NCBI GenBank assembly: GCA_030142905.1
Contig: JASJOG010000110.1
Span: forward strand, 610,001 to 674,000
DNA length: 64,000 nucleotides
Direction: 5' to 3'
Source: Heliopora coerulea
Taxonomy: Eukaryota > Cnidaria > Anthozoa > Scleralcyonacea > Helioporidae
Shown: positions 59,101 to 64,000 of the stretch, one piece after another
Position numbering within the stretch: the stretch's first letter is position 1
Layout: every line of letters begins with the position of its first letter
Notes under the pieces: generated by a model
The model's input: only the letters and a program-made list of their open reading frames with translations
What the model was told of the DNA's origin: nothing
Database searches by the model: none
Program-made: the position numbers and the translations under genes

Positions 59101-61811
59101 CGTTTTCGTGGATAGCAGCTCTGTTTCAAATGACTTTCAAAGATGCAGTACAATGCTAATAATTGCGAAAATGGAAGACCTTTTGATTTTTCAGAAAACA
59201 CCAGTGTGACGTCACCATATCACGTCACGTAACTCAACCCCATTCGACATACAGAATATCTTGGTAATTGCCAATATTAAGTTCGCAACCCTAAATATTG
59301 TAATAAAATAGCAGTATATATTACTAACTTCAGTCCCAGAAAAAGCAGACCAACTGAAAAGAATAATGAGGAAGATGATGAATTGACAGCCAAACATTGC
59401 GCTGTAGACATCAGTAGGTCCTGTTCCCACATTTGGATCAACCATCCGTCGAATAAATGCCCCTATACTGGCAAAAAGCCTAGGAAAAAACACTAGACTG
59501 TTAGCATTTCAGTTAATTGTTGAAGCTGGTGTGAGGAAGTAGAATTTTTATGTAAATTAGAAGGGGGAGAATTTACTTCATAAAGTTAGATAATCCTCTT
59601 GAGCCCTACCAGATGAATGCGTCGAATATGTAAATGGAAAGGAAAGAGTATAAGAGGAACGAGCTGAAGTTGTCAAGGGAGGGTCCTTGTTATACGGCAA
59701 GTGGAAGACCAGTTAAAGTTCTACTAACGCAGAACCCCGAACCTCGTGAAAACACATGGTAGTTAAGAAACAGGTGAATCTGTTGGCCAGCAAGTATTCA
59801 TAATGTTTACTGGGGAGTGAATATGGTGGAATAGCGTTTAATTTAAGGAGAAATCAGCGGAGCGTTGGAGTTCGACAGACCCGAAGCAAAGTCAGGTAAA
59901 TTCGTGTCTGGGATTCTGTCAGTCAGGAAATTTCTTGATTTATCGACATGGTAGTGGTCAGCCAACACAGGGGCATTTCTCTTGCCGGGTGACTTGAGCT
60001 GCACTTCGCCCGAAGCGGGTTAAATAAAGCCCGGATACGGATCAGTAAGTTGATTAAGGTGTGGTATACTAGTGGAGGTAAAAGGCTTCGAAGTGAAGAG
60101 AGGGTGTTCAAGAACGTTAAAGACCAGAAATTAGGATTTTTGATAAGGGTTTGTAAGTTACAAGTAAATCATTATGTATTAGTTAGTAGTCGAGTGGTCC
60201 CATATTAAAAGATTTCTTGAAATTGGTTTATTTGACGTCTGTTGTCTTCGTGACGGCCGTAGGAAGGAGAAACTCTCGGGAGGGAACAGATCTACAGACC
60301 TGCAATGTGGTGACTTGGTCACAGCTGGGTTGGAAAGTCTAGCTGAAGGAAGAGCTGAACGCGACGCCATCCTCATGTATAAAATAAGAAATGGCTATGC
60401 ACGAGAATGCATTGCCGATCAGCTGACTGCAAGAATTTCTTACATGCAAAATGTAAAATAAAGTTAGGACCCCTCCAAAACATTTTAATCGTTTATCGTA
60501 AATGATCGTAATGTTACATCACCCTTTCGATTTCCGTCTGTCTTCTTCGTGCAGTCCTTGATTGCTCTCCTCGTCCTGTAACAGACCGAGGGTTTCACAG
60601 TTACTAAGTTCTCACTGTTGTGAACATCCATAAGGCACTGGAGAAGTTAAACCGCATGAAGACAAGCATCACTTTACACGACGTCATTTATTACACAACA
60701 CCCCAACATATATCACACCGCGACACAGATTACACATCACATCACACCACATAACGTGACACCACACCGTAATATCAGATTACACATCACACGACCTCAC
60801 AGCATATCACATTACACTCCACTCCACCCCATTTCACACTTAACAATATATCACACCATACTACCAGAGCACACTGTATCCAACCACTTAGCACCAAACT
60901 ACACCAAATCACACCCTCCGAATTAAAGCCAAACGACATAATTATGTGGAAGAATACACTATCAAATTTTAACGTACGTCACAACACGCCATGCCAAACT
61001 TAATCCACTAAATCTTTTTACACAACTACATATTCACTACAGTATGGAAGGTTCAATCACATAATGATGATGAACTAAACTTTAATGATCATATTGATAT
61101 GATATGTAAAAAGCTGTCCAAGAGGATTGGGCTTCTGCGTTCAATATGGCACTATATACCGTTGAAGGAACGAATCCAATTTTATAATACAATAGTCAAG
61201 CCGGTACTTATTTATGGTGGGCTGATCTGGTCTTCGATAGGTAAGGAAAACCTACGTAGAGTATTCAAATTCCAAAAGAGTGCAGCGCGATTAATTTTGA
61301 ATACTAGAATACGAGAAGAGAGAACTGTCACCTTGTTTAATAAATTGAATTGGTTACCATTTGACGATGAACTTAAATTAAACACATGCTGCATGGTCTT
61401 TAAAATTACTAACGGCTTAGCTCCTGATTATCTTGTTAATAAATTCTCAAGAGTGAGCGATATATCTAAGCGGCGTAGTTCAAGATATGGTAATATAACT
61501 TTTCTCTGTCCAAAATACAACCGGGAAACGGAAGGTGGAAAATCGTTTGTAGTATCAGCAATAAAGTTGTGAAACAATATTCCCACGACCATTAGATCAA
61601 GCTCTAATATTAACACTTTTAAGAAATGTTATCGTATATTCTTAGCAGAACAATATATAGATGCTGATCATTTTAACCTTTCGTAATTTTAGTTGTTTAG
61701 TGTTTGCTTAGTTCAGTTATGGCATTATGTATGTGTAATATTTTAGTTTTGAGGGCCACACGTTTTTCAGCCTCTGGCGGTAAAGTGTTTGTACCCTCAT
61801 GAAATAAAGTT

Positions 61812-61872
<61 letters not shown>

Positions 61873-64000
61873 TAATAATAATAATAACATCACCTTACTC
61901 GAACAGGTTAATCAAACTTACCAATTGGACATTTTCATGATCAGACCTTAGGCGCTCAGCTTCGTTCACTACGTCACCAGAATCTACAGCAACTAGAGTC
62001 AAATAAAGCTGCTTTAACAGAGAGCAATTATTACGTGCCAAATCGCCGATAGCTTAATTCCTACTTGTAACAAACAAATGTTCCAAGCTAAATTCAACTC
62101 GATTAAGTATTTTAGCATTCTCAGAAACTGCAAACTTATCATATCACACCCATCTTTACCAGAATAGTTATAGTAGTATTTATAGCATTGACTTATGATT
62201 AACTTTTCCAATTTCTTGCAAAAAAGCATCAGCGTATACGCAAGACTAGCTAAGGCTTCAGTTTCCTTACTCTACCAAACAGACTGAGGCATAGATTGTT
62301 AGAAGTATTTTTCTGATTACTTAATGGCTGTCACTCGGTTTACAGAGCCCCAGTTGGAAATACTAAAAGCCAAATCAGCCTTTCCACTAGAATTCTGTTC
62401 GTTTTAAAGATATCTTTCTTCTTAAACAACCTAAATGCATGACTCACCTGGTTCGCCCAACAGTGACGAATTTCTGGCAGTGGACTCTGTATCATATGCT
62501 TTCTCTCTCCACAGTCCGTGGGCCTTAATGTAGATAAAGAACGACAACAAAATTGGGAATAAGGTCAAAGACAATAATTAAAACGCACGGTATGGGAGAG
62601 GAATGTGTCTAGCTGAAAATGAGACAGAAACATTTCAGTGTTCAAGCAAAACAGTTGGATAACTCCAAACATATGAAACATAAGGTAATTTACCCTGGAT
62701 TCAAAGACGAATTTTGAATTTACTAGCATAAACACAGTACTGAAGAGGCTACCGATCACGCGAAGATGGAGGCAAAGGCGATACACTGGTGCTAATGATG
62801 AAACAAACACTTCACATGTTACTTCTACATTCTACATTACATCTGGGTTCCATTTCAGGACAGGCAATTCTAAGATATAATGTTAAAATTCGAATAAGCG
62901 CTCACTCCTGAACGGCAATTTTGAAATAAGTGCCCACCTTCGAATAAGCGCCCACCGCAGTAGTCTGATAGTTTTTTTTAGGTTGACAGTGGCCTACTCA
63001 CACCTGTAATGAGACGGAGATTTAAGCTTTGGTCTAATCTCGCTTTAATGCCTTCACTGTTCCGTAGGAAGAGTGACATTATTATAAAAGTTTGAACTGG
63101 TGTTTCCACGCTTCCAGTCGCAGCATCCCCTATTCCAACTGCTTGGCAATCGCTCAACTACACTGTTTTGTTTCGATAACATGAAATAAACTAATAATCT
63201 TTTGTTTTGTTATTCTTAAAAGAGAAAGTGTCCTCATCAGTTGAAAACGAAGCAAATTGGAATAAGGGCCCACCTTCGAATAAGGGCTGAATCAGCGCCC
63301 ACCTTCAACGTCGCAAAACTAAAAAGTGCCCAGAGCATTTATTCGAATTTTTACGGTATATACATCATCCCGCGCAAAGGTGGATCATTTAACATCCCCC
63401 TCTTTCAATCATACTTGCCTTACTCCAAACCAAATTTGTCACAACTACAGTGTGGTCATAAACCAAGGTCTTTTCTCGATTTTCGGTGGGAAAAAGAGCC
63501 TGGGTAGCGAATTAGAATACATATATGCCTTCATGCATGGTTGCACCGGTATTTAACCACCTATGCAGCCTGTCCGCCTGTATGACTTCCTGCCTCTCTG
63601 CCTGCCTGCGTGCCTGCCTGCCTCCTGATATGCCAGTCAGATCTGCACTTACTTGTAGAGCGTATCGATGAAAGAACAGTGCCAGCAATAACAGAAGGTC
63701 GTAAGCCGATGACGGGCCATTTCTATCGATTTCAAAGATCCGTGCAGGACACAAAGGATCACTTTTCATTTCTGCCGTAGCGTTACAATCGTTGAAAGGA
63801 ATGAACTCGAATTTAAATACATACTTGTAGATTATAACAAACATATTGTAAGTGATGACGGTGATCCAGAATTTCTTGGTTGGCCTCGGGATCGCTAACA
63901 TGCCCCAGAGGAAGACAAGAAGTGGAAAAGCCAGAGACATCAAGGACGCATAAACCACGTGATTAATAACCATAATGAGAAAGCATAAGTAGGTCGTTTG
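41000..64000 (-). CDS. PIEZO: Piezo mechanosensitive cation channel, 3' part (15 exons, 784 aa, 5' end beyond window)
   Basis: Fifteen minus-strand exons between 64000 and 41000 join with fully consistent phase to 784 C-terminal residues, ending in a stop. Piezo channels are trimeric plasma-membrane, force-gated cation channels. The window covers the last blade membrane helices, a short acidic/basic cytosolic linker, beam-to-anchor membrane segments, the PF-x2-E-x6-W anchor motif (PFVLEVRSLLDW, about 361-372), the outer helix (about 426-450), the extracellular cap (about 451-700), the inner pore helix (IIGLYVGFVWLVGKFVRLFF, 702-721) and the C-terminal domain with IMFDEMPNVDK and YRSPETLIKW. 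Those last two motifs match the vertebrate intracellular constriction sites. The linker between exons 1 and 5 is about 68 aa, much shorter than in vertebrate PIEZO1. The cap end is also divergent. Introns hold MITEs, a SINE, a LINE and a palindrome array. Confidence 0.93.
41368..41655 (+). mobile_element. tRNA-derived SINE family 1, near-complete copy
   Basis: Head GGTGGCTCAGTAGTAGTGC, a B-box region damaged by a T run (GGGTTTTTTTCCGGCTCC), body CATGAGGGGTGGCCC, tail GGTTATCCAGTATAAATAAA. It lies in the last Piezo intron, antisense, starting about 115 bp from exon 15. Confidence 0.78.
43060..43335 (-). CDS. PIEZO: Piezo window exon 14 (end of cap)
   Basis: Residues 610-700: TISDLFPTFMRVPASGQATA, then GIKLRVGSVPNVTGEVEWWE. 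The final part (LTQKTPQPIFDSPQST...LHLSFFAST) is unlike vertebrate Piezo. Acceptor TTTCTAG, donor GG|GTAAGT. Confidence 0.9.
43470..43740. repeat. Array of ATTTCACATGTGAAAT-type palindromes
   Basis: At least nine near-copies of a self-complementary 16-mer, ATTTCAC-NN-GTGAAAT, with a variable centre (GT, AT, GC, CA), occur every 20-35 bp. Spacers between them are not conserved. The array ends about 135 bp upstream of Piezo window exon 14. Confidence 0.85.
44282..44325. repeat. Perfect 20-bp-arm hairpin
   Basis: AATCCTGGCTACATGTAATT and its exact complement are separated by four bases, in a Piezo intron. Confidence 0.9.
45363..45494 (-). CDS. PIEZO: Piezo window exon 13 (cap)
   Basis: Residues 566-608: EPLTALVQETISGMNSIVLT and IRTQLGNMLVDSSNRTQGE. 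Weakly conserved, but matched in order to the cap helix region, with both split codons fitting. Acceptor GCTGTTTAG, donor AT|GTAGGT. Confidence 0.82.
45913..46085 (-). CDS. PIEZO: Piezo window exon 12 (cap)
   Basis: Residues 508-564: includes WTISPPSRKYLVQDLLS and VTLRFQWEFT. The W-x-ISPPSR block is conserved in the cap. Two N-x-T/S sequons (NSS, NNT/NVT) suit an extracellular domain. Acceptor CTACATTAG, donor AG|GTGTGT. Confidence 0.92.
46198..46234. repeat. (TA)n microsatellite
   Basis: About 18 TA units lie just 3' (on the plus strand) of Piezo window exon 12 and beside the fold-back element. Confidence 0.95.
46250..46790. mobile_element. Fold-back element with about 240-bp arms and terminal hairpins
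   Basis: Long diverged arms (about 46258-46500 and 46530-46786) are inverted. Each end carries GGATTTAAAACACGAGGCGA followed by TAGCCGAGTGTTTTA, which itself folds as a small hairpin. The interior is AT-rich. It lies in the Piezo intron before exon 12. The ends are not defined to the base. Confidence 0.7.
47122..47166. repeat. (TA)n microsatellite
   Basis: About 22 TA units lie in a Piezo intron. Confidence 0.95.
48029..48139 (-). CDS. PIEZO: Piezo window exon 11 (cap)
   Basis: Residues 471-507: PLFKVSAQQQFLKVLSDSEV and following. It matches the PLFTMSAQQ-type strand of the cap. Acceptor TTGTTTAG, donor CAG|GTTAGC. Confidence 0.88.
49552..49743 (-). CDS. PIEZO: Piezo window exon 10 (outer helix, start of cap)
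   Basis: Residues 407-470: a charged linker, the outer helix FLVLLLIVIVWFPLLFMSYI, then the start of the cap, SNTPTDATFMLTIGGYQ. The WFPLLFMS block is near-invariant in Piezo. Acceptor TTTATTTAG, donor CAG|GTAGGA, phase 0. Confidence 0.95.
50831..51242. mobile_element. 412-bp Harbinger-like MITE with TAA duplication
   Basis: TIRs of about 42 bp (GGACCCAGTTACACTATACC at the left and, inverted, GGCCCCAGTTACACTATACC at the right) are flanked by TAA at 50828-50830 and 51243-51245. A TWA target plus GGSCC-type ends fits PIF/Harbinger. It lies in a Piezo intron and has no ORF. Confidence 0.75.
52155..52185 (+). other. Hammerhead-like core, isolated Penelope-type end
   Basis: CTGATGA, AA, the stem ACACT/AGTGT with loop AGATCGG, C, then GAAAC. 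The layout matches the cores at the Penelope-like element ends. No RT or nuclease sequence adjoins it. Confidence 0.45.
52690..52837 (-). CDS. PIEZO: Piezo window exon 9 (anchor motif)
   Basis: Residues 358-406, with the family-defining PF-x2-E-x6-W motif as PFVLEVRSLLDW, then CTDSTLALFHW and EDIYANIYILKC. Acceptor CTCGCAG, donor AAG|GTAAGA. Confidence 0.95.
52905..53182 (+). mobile_element. tRNA-derived SINE family 1, well-preserved copy
   Basis: Head GGTGACACAGTGGTAGTG (A box), then CGGATTCGATTCCGGC (B box), body, CATGAGGGGTGGCCC and the tail GGTTATCCAGTATAAATAAA. It is antisense to Piezo and only about 70 bp upstream of window exon 9. Confidence 0.8.
54893..55051 (-). CDS. PIEZO: Piezo window exon 8
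   Basis: Residues 305-356: DNVPAIFLYLFKCLYFGLSA, then GYPTRILGNFLTK, the conserved segment leading into the anchor. Acceptor TTTACAG, donor GG|GTTTGT (non-consensus but phase-fixed). Confidence 0.92.
56155..56300. repeat. ATCGGTTATAATCGG / CCGATTCCGATT repeat block
   Basis: Clustered ATCGG and CCGATTCCGATTCCG motifs end in GATGATCGGTCAATCAC, which looks like one end of a DNA transposon. No matching opposite end was found. Confidence 0.45.
56376..56483 (-). CDS. PIEZO: Piezo window exon 7
   Basis: Residues 269-303: ALYLRKYVLGKLFYLVILVL, then HAFMFFVVPAVTQ. The RALYLRK and FFxxPAVT blocks are strongly conserved in Piezo. Acceptor TTTTTCAG, donor AA|GTGAGT. Confidence 0.92.
57640..57743 (-). 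CDS. PIEZO: Piezo window exon 6
   Basis: Residues 234-267: a luminal segment PGSDTNFAQIIEKNIVP, then the membrane helix FLYMVLTQFVLIMVD. Acceptor TTTTTAG, donor CAG|GTAGGT in phase 2. Confidence 0.88.
58278..58740. mobile_element. MITE with GGCACGAAATTTTC termini in a Piezo intron
   Basis: Imperfect inverted ends of about 50 bp: GTGCGGCATGAAATTTTC at the left and, inverted, GTGTGGCACGAAATTTTC at the right. TTTTGCGGATT/AATTTTCGC blocks are repeated inside. TTAG occurs on both sides as a possible 4-bp duplication. Confidence 0.6.
58860..59175 (+). repeat. Dispersed non-coding repeat, copy 2
   Basis: This corresponds block by block to 31005-31300 (TTTTCAGAATGTTTGAAAAG, GCGAAAAATACACTAAAATT, AGCAGCTCTG). 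It lies in the Piezo intron between window exons 5 and 6. Confidence 0.6.
59329..59479 (-). CDS. PIEZO: Piezo window exon 5
   Basis: Residues 184-233: LFASIGAFIRRMVDPNVG, then DVYSAMFGCQFIIFLIILFS. It corresponds to the amphipathic stretch and first membrane helix after the linker. Acceptor TTTTCCTAG, donor GAA|GTTAGT. Confidence 0.87.
60523..60575 (-). CDS. PIEZO: Piezo window exon 4
   Basis: Residues 166-182: DEESNQGLHEEDRRKSK, a highly charged linker exon. Acceptor CTGTTACAG. The donor GG|GTGATG is weak, and phase 2 matches the next exon. It is the least certain exon of the model. Confidence 0.58.
60690..60920 (+). repeat. G-poor ATCACACCA low-complexity tract
   Basis: A strand-asymmetric run of imperfect CATCACA/CACACCA units with almost no G on the plus strand, about 230 bp, in a Piezo intron. 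Confidence 0.75.
61040..61889 (+). mobile_element. 5'-truncated CR1/L2-like LINE in a Piezo intron, antisense
   Basis: The plus strand encodes the end of an RT ORF: LSKRIGLLRSIWHYIPLKER, LIYGGLIWSSIG, AARLILNTRIREERTV and LNWLPFDDELKLNTC, typical of the thumb/C-terminal region of CR1/L2-like elements. A TGA at 61570-61572 interrupts the frame where family members have Trp, and homology continues to about 61685. The 3' tail is (AAT)n, 61811-61889. It sits antisense to Piezo, its tail ending about 32 bp from the donor end of exon 3. Confidence 0.8.
61922..61992 (-). CDS. PIEZO: Piezo window exon 3
   Basis: Residues 143-165, an acidic linker segment (SGDVVNEAERLRSDHENVQL). Acceptor GACTCTAG, donor TTG|GTAAGT, from phase 1 to phase 0. 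Homology alone would not identify it. It is placed by phase, splice sites and position. Confidence 0.68.
62448..62523 (-). CDS. PIEZO: Piezo window exon 2
   Basis: Residues 117-141: AHGLWREKAYDTESTARNSS and following. The HGLW corresponds to the YGLW after the last blade helix in vertebrate Piezo and opens the cytosolic linker. Acceptor CATTAAG, donor CAG|GTGAGT, ends in phase 1. Confidence 0.82.
62876..63361. mobile_element. MITE with TTCGAATAAGCGCCCA repeats in a Piezo intron
   Basis: The ends GTTAAAATTCGAATAAGCG (left) and, inverted, CGTAAAAATTCGAATAAATG (right) form imperfect TIRs. CTTCGAATAAG(C/G)GCCCACC-type units recur near both ends. It is non-coding. Confidence 0.6.
63653..64000 (-). 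CDS. PIEZO: Piezo exon at right edge (window exon 1)
   Basis: Residues 1-116 of the fragment, continuing past the window edge. It holds blade helices, the conserved WGMLAIPRPTKKFW loop, and FFHRYALQ at the donor CAA|GTAAGT. It ends in phase 0. Confidence 0.9.

Overview
This is nuclear DNA from a multicellular animal, most likely an anthozoan cnidarian (stony coral type). That is inferred from the AT-rich, intron-rich layout with GT/AG junctions, the metazoan protein families, and a repeat load of Penelope-like elements, tRNA-derived SINEs, MITEs, CR1/L2-like LINE ends and TA microsatellites. The species cannot be read from the sequence. Nothing in it looks bacterial, organellar or viral. The real genes are mostly short exons, and I assembled four gene models by hand from splice sites and codon phase. 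Every junction in them is phase-consistent.

Layout. (1) 361-4279, minus: a complete two-exon FAM210B-like (DUF1279) mitochondrial membrane protein of 182 aa. (2) 4280-4620: a short shared promoter interval. (3) 4621-15230, plus: a complete four-exon gene for a 271-aa protein with two EF-hands and a ubiquitin-like C-terminal region, head-to-head with FAM210B. Its introns hold MITEs, SINEs, a LINE tail and large palindromes. (4) 15231-17678: a MITE with internal GCGATC repeats and PLE-tail hairpins. (5) 17679-20835, minus: a two-exon DUF229 / alkaline-phosphatase-superfold protein of 965 aa. (6) About 22.9-28.7 kb: a retroelement block with one Penelope-like element (RT with YVDD, GIY-YIG endonuclease, inverted terminal copies), a C2H2 zinc-finger fragment, and a second Penelope-like element present as two inverted copies. 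One of those copies carries a Harbinger-type MITE whose empty site is preserved in the other. (7) 28.7-41.0 kb: gene-poor DNA with a pogo-like MITE, fold-back elements and worn fragments (BEL-like integrase, RecQ-like helicase). (8) 41000-64000, minus: the 3' portion of a Piezo mechanosensitive channel gene, 15 exons and 784 aa, running off the right edge. It covers the last blade region, anchor, outer helix, extracellular cap, inner pore helix and C-terminal domain.

The four genes show no common pathway. FAM210B and the EF-hand gene may share a promoter. The most notable non-genic signals are a recurring hammerhead-like core (CTGANGA, stem, GAAA) at Penelope-type ends, an almost loopless palindrome with about 79-bp arms, an array of palindromic 16-mers just upstream of a Piezo exon, and the MITE filled/empty-site pair. 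I found no new multigene system.
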